Shown piece after piece: positions 52,065 to 59,143 of a DNA stretch of 64,000 nt; within the stretch, counting starts at the first letter, position 1; every line of letters starts with the position of its first letter. The notes beneath the pieces are model-generated. The model did not search any database. It had not been told where the DNA came from and worked only from the letters and a program-made list of their open reading frames with translations. The translations under genes were made by a program, and so were the position numbers. Source of the DNA: Rhizobium phaseoli (GTDB taxonomy: Bacteria > Pseudomonadota > Alphaproteobacteria > Rhizobiales > Rhizobiaceae); contig NZ_WUFT01000002.1 in assembly GCF_010668805.1 (NCBI RefSeq), positions 310,001 through 374,000 on the forward strand, given 5' to 3'.

Positions 52065-53924
52065 ATGATATATGATCCCACCAAAGCCAACCCACTTTTC
52101 GGCAATCCCGTGAAGACACGCGACGACCTGGCGAAGGCCGTCAACGACCTCTTCGCACCGCTTCTGCCCTATTTTTCCGAAGGCGGCGCCCGTGTGCGCC
52201 TGGGTGCTACCGGCGCGATCTTCGACCGGGCGGCGGCGGACCTGGAAGGATTTGCGCGGCCACTGTGGGGCATCGTCCCACTCGCCGCCGGCGGCGGCCA
52301 TTTCCCGCATTGGGATCTCTATCGACGCGGGCTGGCGAACGGGACCAATCCTGATCATCCCGAATATTGGGGCGATCTTGCCGACCGCAATCAGCGGCTG
52401 GTCGAGCTGGCGGCCGTCGGCTTCGCATTGGCGCTCGTGCCCGAACATATTTGGGAGCCGTTGAGCGATAGCCAGAAGAAGACGGTCGCCGCCTATCTCG
52501 TCGCCGCACGAGAGCTCGAATTCATCGACAACAACTGGAAATTCTTCCGCGTCCTCATCGATCTCGGGCTGGAGCGCGTGGGTGTCGCGTTCGACCGTGG
52601 GAAAACCCTGACCTATCTCGACGAGCTCGAGGCTTTCGATCTCGGCGAAGGCTGGTATCGCGACGGGCCGGTGCGGCGGGTCGATCATTACATCCCCTTC
52701 GCCATGCATTTTTATGGCCTGATCTATGCTGTGCTGGCGCTTGGCGACGAGGCACGCAAGGACCGCTTCCGCGATCGCGCCCGGACCTTCGCCGGGGATA
52801 TCCGCCATTGGTTCAGTCCGGATGGCGCATGCCTTGCCTTCGGCCGCAGCCAGACCTACCGCTTCGCGGCCGGTGGTTTCTGGGGCGCACTTGCCTTTGC
52901 CGGCATCGAGGCGCTGCCCTGGGCCGAGATCAAGGGCTACTACATGCGCCATATCCGCTGGTGGTCGGCCATGCCGATTGCCGAGCGCGACGGCATTCTC
53001 TCCATCGGCTATGGCTATCCGAACCTGCTGATGAGCGAGAGCTACAACTCTCCGGGCTCACCCTATTGGGCGCTGAAATTCTTCCTGCCGCTCGCACTTG
53101 CGGCGGATCATCCGTTCTGGACCGCCGAGGAAGCGCCGCAGCCGGAATTTCCGGAGCCGGTGGCGTTGAAGCAAGCGGGAATGGTCGCCATGCACACGCC
53201 GGGAAACGTGGTCGTGCTCTCCTCCGGCCAGCAGCACGACAAGATGCGCGGCGCCAACGAGAAATATTCGAAATTCGTCTATTCCACCCGCTACGCCTTC
53301 AACATCGAGGCCGACGACCGGAATTTTACCGCCGCAAGCTTTGACGGCATGCTCGGCCTCTCCGACGACGGCGTTCATTTCCGGACGCGGGAAACCCTCG
53401 AAGAGGCGCTGATAGCAGGCGACCGGCTCTATTCCCGTTGGCGCCCCTGGAACGATGTCGTCATCGAGACCTGGCTCATTCCCGCAAACCCTTGGCACCT
53501 CCGCATTCATCGCATCGCCACGCCGCGGGCGCTGAGCGCCATCGAGGGCGGTTTTGCGATCGAACGAGCCGATTTCAATGCCGATCGCTCCGAACAGGGC
53601 GAAGGCCGGGCGGTCTGGTACGGACAAACGGATGTCAGCGCGATCGTGGATCTGTCGCTCAGCCCGAGGGCCGGCCATGCGATGAGCCCGATCCCGAACA
53701 CCAACCTTATCCATGCCAAGACCCTGCTGCCGCAACTGCGCGGCGCAATCGACCCGGGAACTACCGTGCTCGTCACCGCGGCGATGGCTCTTCCAGGCCG
53801 CGAGAACTGGGCAGGGGCGCTGCGCAATCGACCCGCTCGTCCGGATCTTGACGAGGTGGAGCGTCACTTCCGTGAGAACGGCGTGCGTGTGCCGGCCTTT
53901 GCTCTCCTGCCTAACCGCGATTAG
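52065..53924 (+). CDS. DUF2264 family protein (putative oligosaccharide-active enzyme)
   Basis: Last gene of locus C, 619 residues, no signal peptide. Matches the DUF2264 family: N-terminal NPLFGNPVKTRDDLAKAVNDLFAPLLPYFSEGGARVRLG, the segment FARPLWGIVPLAAGG, helical toroid-like repeats (ELEFIDNNWKFFRVLIDLGLERVG; RVDHYIPFAMHFYGLIYAVL) to about 330, then a beta-rich C-terminal half. The overall helical-toroid-plus-beta plan is shared with heparinase-type lyases, so glycan cleavage is likely, but activity is not established for the family as far as I know. Its stop overlaps the convergent HIT gene by 14 bases. Confidence 0.88.
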   Translation: MIYDPTKANPLFGNPVKTRDDLAKAVNDLFAPLLPYFSEGGARVRLGATGAIFDRAAADLEGFARPLWGIVPLAAGGGHFPHWDLYRRGLANGTNPDHPEYWGDLADRNQRLVELAAVGFALALVPEHIWEPLSDSQKKTVAAYLVAARELEFIDNNWKFFRVLIDLGLERVGVAFDRGKTLTYLDELEAFDLGEGWYRDGPVRRVDHYIPFAMHFYGLIYAVLALGDEARKDRFRDRARTFAGDIRHWFSPDGACLAFGRSQTYRFAAGGFWGALAFAGIEALPWAEIKGYYMRHIRWWSAMPIAERDGILSIGYGYPNLLMSESYNSPGSPYWALKFFLPLALAADHPFWTAEEAPQPEFPEPVALKQAGMVAMHTPGNVVVLSSGQQHDKMRGANEKYSKFVYSTRYAFNIEADDRNFTAASFDGMLGLSDDGVHFRTRETLEEALIAGDRLYSRWRPWNDVVIETWLIPANPWHLRIHRIATPRALSAIEGGFAIERADFNADRSEQGEGRAVWYGQTDVSAIVDLSLSPRAGHAMSPIPNTNLIHAKTLLPQLRGAIDPGTTVLVTAAMALPGRENWAGALRNRPARPDLDEVERHFRENGVRVPAFALLPNRD

Positions 53925-54420
53925 TCCACTCGGAATAGTAAGCTTCAGCGATCTGCTGCGCCAGTTCTGCCATTTGATCGTCGGGTATCTGCAGAACGCC
54001 ATGTTCGGCCATCAACGCGTGATATTGCTGCTCCTCAAGGGGCACGCCCGAAGGCAAGGGAACGACGTGAAAATGTAAATGGCTATTGGCTTGCTGACTG
54101 CCTAGCGAAAGCACATAAACTCGCTCGGCATCGAACACACTTTTGAGGGCGCGAGATAAGACATGCACCTTCTCCTGTAGTCGCAAATATTCATCAGTCG
54201 ACATGTCTCGCGTCAGATCCTCGCGGTGCTCCCGCGGACAGACAAGGCAATAGCCGGGCAAGGTGGGGTACTTGCTCAGGAAAATGATCGTTTCATCGTC
54301 TTCAAAAACGCGATGGTGAAAAAAAGCAGGGTCGTTCCTAACCAAGCCGCAGACAAAGCATGGCCTTGTTCCGATGTCGTGCACATAGGCTTTGAGATCA
54401 AATGGTTCGCGTTCGATCAT
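53911..54420 (-). CDS. HIT family protein (histidine triad hydrolase)
   Basis: Nucleotide-binding hydrolase/transferase of the HIT superfamily, 169 residues. The histidine triad HLHFH is at 114-118 within SLGSQQANSHLHFHVVPLPSG. A CFVCGL pair near the N-terminus (21-25) with HH at 35-36 suggests a zinc site, as in several HIT proteins. The KYPTLPGYCLVCPREHREDL stretch is the conserved core strand region. The internal ATG preceded by AGAGG is chosen; upstream codons encode a cysteine/arginine-rich tract without character. It converges on locus C and is otherwise a single gene. Substrate likely a dinucleoside polyphosphate or nucleotide conjugate. Confidence 0.9.
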   Translation of the reverse strand: MIEREPFDLKAYVHDIGTRPCFVCGLVRNDPAFFHHRVFEDDETIIFLSKYPTLPGYCLVCPREHREDLTRDMSTDEYLRLQEKVHVLSRALKSVFDAERVYVLSLGSQQANSHLHFHVVPLPSGVPLEEQQYHALMAEHGVLQIPDDQMAELAQQIAEAYYSEWTNRG

Positions 54421-54670
54421 TCTGAACCTCTGCCATCTCACGTGCGGCTGCGGTCGCGGACCCCGAACTATCAAAGAAGCCGTTCTCGGGAAACTGCAGC
54501 AGTGGCCAAACCCGCCGACCATAGTATATTCGGATTACCCCAGATAATTATACTTATATATTTGACGTACCGATCGCAAACATCCAGTCAACGCAATATT
54601 ATTGAACTAAAACTCAGCAAAGCGTAGTGATGTACTCGGCTTTCATTTTCCAATGCCAGAGGAGAACGCA

Positions 54671-54934
54671 ATGCCTACAATCATGGCCTATCACAATGTC
54701 AAAGACACAAAACACTGGCTCGCTTCACCTATGCGTAAACAGGTATTCGAACCGATAGGCGTCACCAACATTCGCACGTTTATAGACCCGCAAACGTCTA
54801 ACCGCGTCGGCCTGGTCATGGATGTCGCCGATATGGAAAAGTTGATGGCCTTCATGCAGACCAAGGCAGCTGCCGATGCGATGGCGCATGACGGTGTCTT
54901 GCCCGAGAACCTGGTGTTGCTCATTCAATCGTAA
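54671..54934 (+). CDS. Small protein, probable dimeric alpha/beta-barrel fold
   Basis: An 87-residue protein with GAGGAGAACGCA immediately before the ATG. The pattern TIMAYHNVKDTKHWLASP, then VTNIRTFIDPQTSNRVGLVMDVADMEKLMAFMQTKAAADAMAHDGV suggests a beta-alpha-beta-beta-alpha-beta ferredoxin-like unit such as ABM-type small proteins. I cannot assign an activity. The next gene, 45 bases further on and in the same direction, encodes a protein of the same size and similar predicted fold, so the two may form a heterodimer. The 250 bases upstream are unusually AT-rich and presumably contain the promoter. Confidence 0.78.
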   Translation: MPTIMAYHNVKDTKHWLASPMRKQVFEPIGVTNIRTFIDPQTSNRVGLVMDVADMEKLMAFMQTKAAADAMAHDGVLPENLVLLIQS

Positions 54935-54979
54935 CACGCGCCCCGACCAAACCTGAAAAATTCAACGCGGGAGGATGAT

Positions 54980-55249
54980 GTGACGACTTTATTCGTGCGG
55001 CATGAAGTCTCCGACTACGCCGCCTGGCGAAAGATATATGATGGGTTTTCTCCGGTGCAGAAGGCCAACGGGGTGACGGCGCAAGCCGTTTATCGCGCGA
55101 TCGACAATCCGAACGATATTACCGTCACCCATGAGTTTGCCACCCTGGAGGCGGCTCAGGCATTCAGCAAGCTCGACGAGCTGAAAACGGCGATGCGCAC
55201 CGGAGGCGTGCTCGGCGCTCCGACGGTGTGGTTTACCAAGAAAACGTGA
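54980..55249 (+). CDS. Small ABM-like (antibiotic biosynthesis monooxygenase-fold) protein
   Basis: An 89-residue protein starting at a GTG with GGGAGG 7 bases upstream. MTTLFVRHEVSDYAAWRKIYDGFSPVQKANGV, then DITVTHEFATLEAAQAFSKLDELKTAM is the typical layout of small dimeric alpha/beta-barrel proteins (V-x-H-x-V-x-DY-x-x-W-K). Similar proteins are annotated as cyclase or monooxygenase relatives, mostly without known function. Probably co-transcribed with the preceding 87-residue gene. Confidence 0.82.
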   Translation: MTTLFVRHEVSDYAAWRKIYDGFSPVQKANGVTAQAVYRAIDNPNDITVTHEFATLEAAQAFSKLDELKTAMRTGGVLGAPTVWFTKKT

Positions 55250-55296
55250 AATCACTCGTGCCGAGCTCCGGGGCGATTGCTATCGAACCAGGCGAT

Positions 55297-55572
55297 TTAT
55301 TGCCCGCTTTTCGGATCGCGCAGGAGATCCAGGCCGCGCTGGTATTTGTCCCGCCCTTGCCTGTCGCCGCTCTCGCCGGCACCTTGAAGCAGCGCCGCAT
55401 CATCCCTGTCGTCTTCATCGAGCAGATCCTGCAGCGTCTCATGCTCATCCTCGCCTGCCAGTTCGTCGCTTGCTTGCAGCCAATGGCGCTGGTCCGCGCC
55501 ATCTGGCCGGCCCTCGGCCTCCCAGATTTCGTAGGCGCGGCGACGTATCTGCTCGTGCTTGTCTGTAGCCAT
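55297..55572 (-). CDS. DUF2934 domain protein
   Basis: A 91-residue protein whose N-terminus MATDKHEQIRRRAYEIWEAEGRPDGADQRHWLQA is the DUF2934 motif common in rhizobia. The rest is acidic and probably disordered (DEDDRDDAALLQ). GGAGGAAGCT stands directly before the ATG; the longer frame upstream overlaps the neighbouring gene and is rejected. It is the last of three small minus-strand genes. Relatives are often part of stress regulons, but the function is unknown. Confidence 0.85.
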   Translation of the reverse strand: MATDKHEQIRRRAYEIWEAEGRPDGADQRHWLQASDELAGEDEHETLQDLLDEDDRDDAALLQGAGESGDRQGRDKYQRGLDLLRDPKSGQ

Positions 55573-55627
55573 AGCTTCCTCCAAGCACATTCGAGTGTGC
55601 CGTTCGAATATACGGTCGGACCGCCGC

Positions 55628-55981
55628 TCAGGGCGTGTTGATGGTTGGAAGAAAATCCTCCACCTGTTTGCGCTCATCCTTTGAAAGGGTTTCCACCCTT
55701 TCCGTCCAGAAACGCTCAGCCTCCGGCGGATCCTCATCCCACTGGCGGACATCGGTGATGTTGTCGTCAATCTTTGACCGGCGGCGACCGCCGAGGCTGA
55801 GATATTCCTTCGCAAGCTTCAGGCTCGGGGTTTCGGTGTCGCTGTCTTCGTCTATCACCGCGCTTACATTGCTGCGGGCATTCTCCATTGTCCTGCGACG
55901 ATCGTTCGCGGCCTGCAGCGTATCGGCGGAGCGCGCGTCGTCAGTGCCGCTTTCCGGCGGCACAGCGGATCTGGATGTCAT
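55628..55981 (-). CDS. Hypothetical protein, stress-type context
   Basis: A 117-residue hydrophilic protein with no recognisable domain. The N-terminal half is low in hydrophobics and probably disordered (RSADTLQAANDRRRTMENARSNVSAVIDEDSDTETPSLKLAKEYLSLGG). The C-terminal half, FWTERVETLSKDERKQVEDFLPTI, could form helices. GGAAGG precedes the ATG at about 9 bases. It is flanked on the same strand by two other small genes. A GTTCC on the plus strand at 56041-56045 gives a GGAAC element upstream, but the matching -10 is poor. Confidence 0.72.
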   Translation of the reverse strand: MTSRSAVPPESGTDDARSADTLQAANDRRRTMENARSNVSAVIDEDSDTETPSLKLAKEYLSLGGRRRSKIDDNITDVRQWDEDPPEAERFWTERVETLSKDERKQVEDFLPTINTP

Positions 55982-56050
55982 ACCACTTGTCCTTCCATTC
56001 GTTCAAAGGATGTTGCAATCCGAAATCGCGGTCAGCGATAGTTCCCGCCA

Positions 56051-56341
56051 TCAATGAACGGCCATGCTCACCATCCGATAGGGGTGCACGGCCTCGAACT
56101 GCGAGATCATCGCCGTTGCCTGCAGCAGCACGCACTCGGCATTGTCGGGATCGTCACGGGCCAATTCATCGGCGTTGCCCCAGATCGCTTCAGCCATGTT
56201 GATGGAAAGTTCCGCAAACTGCGCATCGCCCTCGACAAGGGCCTCACGTGCCGTGTCTTCCAGCGTACGAGCGATATCGACGAAGACTTCCTCGCGTTCC
56301 TCAATGCTGAGGTCTTTGATCAGATTGGTCTTCTCTTCCAT
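56051..56341 (-). CDS. Hypothetical protein under EcfG-type promoter
   Basis: A 96-residue acidic helical protein (MEEKTNLIKDLSIEEREEVFVDIARTLEDTAREALVEGDAQFAELSINMAEAIWGNADELARDDPDNAECVLLQATAMIS). No domain recognised; the helices with regular AxA spacing suggest a small bundle. GGAG precedes the ATG. Upstream, GGAAC-N16-CGTT matches the alphaproteobacterial general-stress sigma factor (EcfG) consensus at a proper distance, so induction in general stress is expected. Confidence 0.78.
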   Translation of the reverse strand: MEEKTNLIKDLSIEEREEVFVDIARTLEDTAREALVEGDAQFAELSINMAEAIWGNADELARDDPDNAECVLLQATAMISQFEAVHPYRMVSMAVH

Positions 56342-56383
56342 ATTGCACACTCCAAAAAGACGTGGACACCGTCGCCTTATTCG

Positions 56384-56408
56384 AACGCCGGAACAGAGCT
56401 TCGGTTCC
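56384..56408 (-). promoter_or_regulatory. EcfG-type general stress promoter
   Basis: On the minus strand GGAAC (56408-56404), a 16-base spacer and CGTT (56387-56384) fit the GGAAC-N16/17-CGTT consensus of EcfG promoters. The -10 element lies 42 bases before the start codon of the 96-residue gene. Confidence 0.7.
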
Positions 56409-56493
56409 CTGGATGAGCGAGACCAGCGCCTCGATGTCGGTATCGATTGCCCCGATCGAGGCGCTGGATAGCCGAAATACTGCAGCGGGAGGC

Positions 56494-56634
56494 TTACTGA
56501 TTCCTGCGTTTCAGTTCGACCATGCCCGGCAGGAATACGCCGGTCACATGCATCGGCGCCTCGAGGTTGATGTCGATCTCGCTGACAAGGATCTGATCCT
56601 TGGCGCGTTCCTGGGCAAAGGACCTAGGCGGCAC
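56494..56634 (-). CDS. Small open frame or gene remnant
   Basis: A 46-codon minus-strand frame from a GTG that reads PPRSFAQERAKDQILVSEID then INLEAPMHVTGVFLPGMVEL and KRRNQ, with normal coding character. The frame is open for 10 further codons upstream to a TAG. There is no good ribosome-binding site before the GTG, so it is more likely the 3' end of a lost gene than a complete small gene. The family is not recognised. Confidence 0.3.
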   Translation of the reverse strand: MPPRSFAQERAKDQILVSEIDINLEAPMHVTGVFLPGMVELKRRNQ

Positions 56635-56759
56635 CCGAAGAATAGCGTTGTCATGCCGATTAAGCTAAGGAGGCTTGCTATTGACGGGTCAACCGTTGCC
56701 ATCCATTCTTGGGCAGCTTCATCTCGCCTCGAAGCAGAGTTTTGTCGAGGAAATCATCT

Positions 56760-57590
56760 TTGTTGAGAAACTGTGACGGAATAACTGGGCTTCTGACTGT
56801 TATTTCGGTACTCCAATTCACGGCATCGGTCGCGCAGGCAAGCGAGACGCCAATAAATACGGGCACGTCCACGACCTGGATCGTAACACTTGGTGGAAGC
56901 GTCGAGCACGGCCCGAAATTTCCAGGCTCCAAACATGACGGCCTCAGCGCCATGCCGTCTTTCGATGTCAGACGGTTCGACACGCCAGATGAAAACAGCG
57001 CGCCGGACGACAATATCGATTACGGCCTCATCGATATCGGCGGCTTCGAAATCGGGCCAGTGCTCGGCTTGCGCGACAGTCGTTCCCAATCCGATGACGC
57101 CAGACTAGAAGGCATGCATCCTGTACATTGGGGTGTTGATGCCGGCGTCTTCATGCAATATTGGGCGATCCCGGACCATCTGCGGTTCCGTTCTGAAACC
57201 CGCCAAGCGGTATCGAACGGCAGCGGCTTGGTCGTCGACTTCGGCGCCGACTGGTTCAAACCGCTCGGCGACAAATTGCTGTTCTCCGCCGGCCCACGGC
57301 TCTCAGTCGGCAACGGCGTCTATATGCAGAAATATTTCGGCATTTCGTCGACCGAGGCTGCGCGAAACGGCGCATTGCCCGCCTTCGATGCCCAGAGCGG
57401 TTTGAAATCGATCGGCTTCACCGCTTCGGCCGCCTATGATGTATCGCCGACCTGGACGCTGCAGCTCTATGACCGCTTCGACCGCCTCACCGGCGACGCG
57501 GCCGGCAGTCCGATCACCTCGAAGCTCGGCAGCAAGAACCAGAATGTGACCGGCATTTCGCTAAGCAAGGCCTTCAACGTCAGCTTCTGA
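56760..57590 (+). CDS. MipA/OmpV family outer membrane protein
   Basis: Outer-membrane beta-barrel scaffold/porin-like protein of about 276 residues. After a signal sequence (LLTVISVLQFTASVAQA-SET), the mature part starts WIVTLGGSVEHGPKFPGSKHDGLSAMPSFDVRRF, the family hallmark. Alternating strands follow (LFSAGPRLSVGNGVYMQKYFGISS; GLKSIGFTASAAYDVSPTWTLQLYDRFDRLTGDAAGSPIT), ending in the OMP-type terminal Phe (AFNVSF). No ATG is available. I took TTG at 56760, 8 bases after GAGGAA; TTG at 56709 is the longer alternative. It is a single gene; function in envelope maintenance inferred from the family. Confidence 0.88.
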   Translation: MLRNCDGITGLLTVISVLQFTASVAQASETPINTGTSTTWIVTLGGSVEHGPKFPGSKHDGLSAMPSFDVRRFDTPDENSAPDDNIDYGLIDIGGFEIGPVLGLRDSRSQSDDARLEGMHPVHWGVDAGVFMQYWAIPDHLRFRSETRQAVSNGSGLVVDFGADWFKPLGDKLLFSAGPRLSVGNGVYMQKYFGISSTEAARNGALPAFDAQSGLKSIGFTASAAYDVSPTWTLQLYDRFDRLTGDAAGSPITSKLGSKNQNVTGISLSKAFNVSF

Positions 57591-57608
57591 TCGCCCCGAG
57601 GCAGCACG

Positions 57609-57974
57609 CTACGTGGCCGATTTCGAGGCGGTGGCAATGCACCAGATGCCGATCAGGATCAGACCGCTGCCAGCAAGCTGAAGCAGCGGCAAAGGCTCGC
57701 CGAAACCGAACCAGGCGATCACCATGATAAAGACATAGCTGATCGCCGAGAGCGGGAAGGCCCTGCTCAGATCGAGGTCGGAAAGCACCGTCATCCAGAT
57801 GGCAAAGCAGATGATCTCCGCCACGATCGCCGCCAAAAACCAGTGCGAGGAGAGGATCTGGACCAGTCTGTCTCCACCGACACTGCCTGCGTCCTCGGCA
57901 CCGCGCTTCAGCAATATCTGCTGCGCCGTGTTCAGCAGCGGTACAGCCAACCAGATCAGCCGTATCCTCTTCAC
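57609..57974 (-). CDS. SMR/EamA-type small membrane transporter, subunit 2 of lipid-like operon
   Basis: Inner-membrane protein of 121 residues with four predicted helices (IWLAVPLLNTAQQILLKRGAE; LAAIVAEIICFAIWMTVLS; LSAISYVFIMVIAWFGFGE; LLQLAGSGLILIGIWCI), the size and plan of EmrE/ArnE-like half-transporters. It lacks the conserved Glu of EmrE at TM1 (LLNTAQQ instead), as do ArnE/ArnF-type lipid-linked sugar flippase subunits. Last gene of the right-hand operon, overlapping the FemAB-like gene by 4 bases. A second SMR-like gene lies earlier in the operon, so a heterodimer is likely. Confidence 0.88.
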   Translation of the reverse strand: MKRIRLIWLAVPLLNTAQQILLKRGAEDAGSVGGDRLVQILSSHWFLAAIVAEIICFAIWMTVLSDLDLSRAFPLSAISYVFIMVIAWFGFGEPLPLLQLAGSGLILIGIWCIATASKSAT

Positions 57975-59143
57975 GCCTCGACCCTGCCTTTGTCGCCGGC
58001 GGCAAGCAATGGCGATATCGTCTTCAAGATGAACTGCAATATTGGATTGCGATGGCGGAAATACATCGCATTTTCTGTCAGTTGGCTGCCGAGCCGCACC
58101 TTATTGTGATAATAGGCTTGGCCGCTCTGATAGCAGCCGATCCCGTGGCGCAGGCAATATTCGATATTGTTGAACCAGCTGAGATAATAGAGGTTATAGG
58201 GCCGACCCCTCTCCGCATCCATGCAGAAGAACTTGTCGATCAGTCTGTTGCCGTCGTGGACCAGCAAATTGGCAGCTAGCAATTCTTCGTCGACGAAATA
58301 CATCGTGCAGAAGGAATGTCCCGGCATGTTCCGCAGAATGCCGTCGAAATAGGCTGGCGTCAGCTCTTCGAACTGCCAGTCGCTGCGCTCGCGCGTTGCG
58401 AGATAGAGCTGCATGACCCGCGGCAGGAGATCGCCGAATTCCGCGCGGTGCTCGACCCTTACCTGCTGCCGGCCTCTGAGCTTGCGGCGGATATCCTTGC
58501 GTGTCGAGGATGAGAGCGTCGCGAGATACTCGTCGATCGTGGCGAACCCGATATCCAGCCATGCGGTCGGCATGCCGCCGATCTCGGCATAGCCTGTCGA
58601 CGAAAGGACCGGCTCGATATGCGGCGGGATGGGCCGTGGCAGGTCCTTCAACGCCATCAGCGAGCATCCTTCCGCGCGCGCATGCGCCTCGAAGGCATCC
58701 AGCAACTGCGCAAAGAGCTCAGGTCGGCTGGCCGGGGCGGTTTCGGGGTGAAAGCCGATCGCGCCGGTCTCTGTGCAGGGAGAGCCCAGGCAGGCAAGAC
58801 GGAGCGTCAGGAATCCGCTAAAACTGCTACGGATCCTTTCGACCGTTCGCTTGATGCCGCCGGCTTCAAGTGTCGTCTCGAGCGCATAGCGACAAAGGAA
58901 TGCCGGCATGGCGGCGACGATCTCGCCGTCTTCGCGCACGACGACATAGCGCCAGTCGAAGCCGTCGATACCGGCGTCCTCGACCGTCAGCAGATAGTCA
59001 TAGGTCTCGATATCATCGGGAAAGCAGGCATTCCAGGCGTCACGACCCAGCATGCGAATGCTCGGAACGACTGCGGCACCTGTTGTTGTATTGATTGAGG
59101 CCGCGTCCTGGGGTGGCCGCACTTTAAGCGCCTGCTGCTGCAT
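57971..59143 (-). CDS. FemAB/GNAT-like acyl- or aminoacyl-transferase
   Basis: A 390-residue protein with a two-lobed GNAT/FemAB fold (BioF2-like acetyltransferase group). The first lobe contains FDWRYVVVREDGEIVAAMPAFL. The second lobe contains YLATLSSSTRKDIRRKLRGRQQVRVEHRAEFGDLLPRVMQLYLATRERSDWQFEELTPAYFDGIL and GHSFCTMYFVDEELLAANLLVHDGNRLIDKFFCMD. Members transfer acyl or amino-acyl groups to amines or sugars, often in envelope or capsule synthesis. The internal ATG preceded by GAGGCGGAAT is chosen; it overlaps the upstream hydrolase gene by 20 bases. Its partner genes (desaturase, aminotransferase) suggest N-acylation of an amine with a fatty acyl group. Confidence 0.82.
   Translation of the reverse strand: MQQQALKVRPPQDAASINTTTGAAVVPSIRMLGRDAWNACFPDDIETYDYLLTVEDAGIDGFDWRYVVVREDGEIVAAMPAFLCRYALETTLEAGGIKRTVERIRSSFSGFLTLRLACLGSPCTETGAIGFHPETAPASRPELFAQLLDAFEAHARAEGCSLMALKDLPRPIPPHIEPVLSSTGYAEIGGMPTAWLDIGFATIDEYLATLSSSTRKDIRRKLRGRQQVRVEHRAEFGDLLPRVMQLYLATRERSDWQFEELTPAYFDGILRNMPGHSFCTMYFVDEELLAANLLVHDGNRLIDKFFCMDAERGRPYNLYYLSWFNNIEYCLRHGIGCYQSGQAYYHNKVRLGSQLTENAMYFRHRNPILQFILKTISPLLAAGDKGRVEA

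Noticed and set aside
54562..54600. TTGACG followed by AATATT as a promoter for the small barrel genes
   Set aside because: Spacing of 27 bases is not compatible with a standard promoter.
56021..56045. Second EcfG-type promoter upstream of the 117-residue protein gene
   Set aside because: GGAAC is present, but no CGTT lies at 16-17 bases; the match is too weak.
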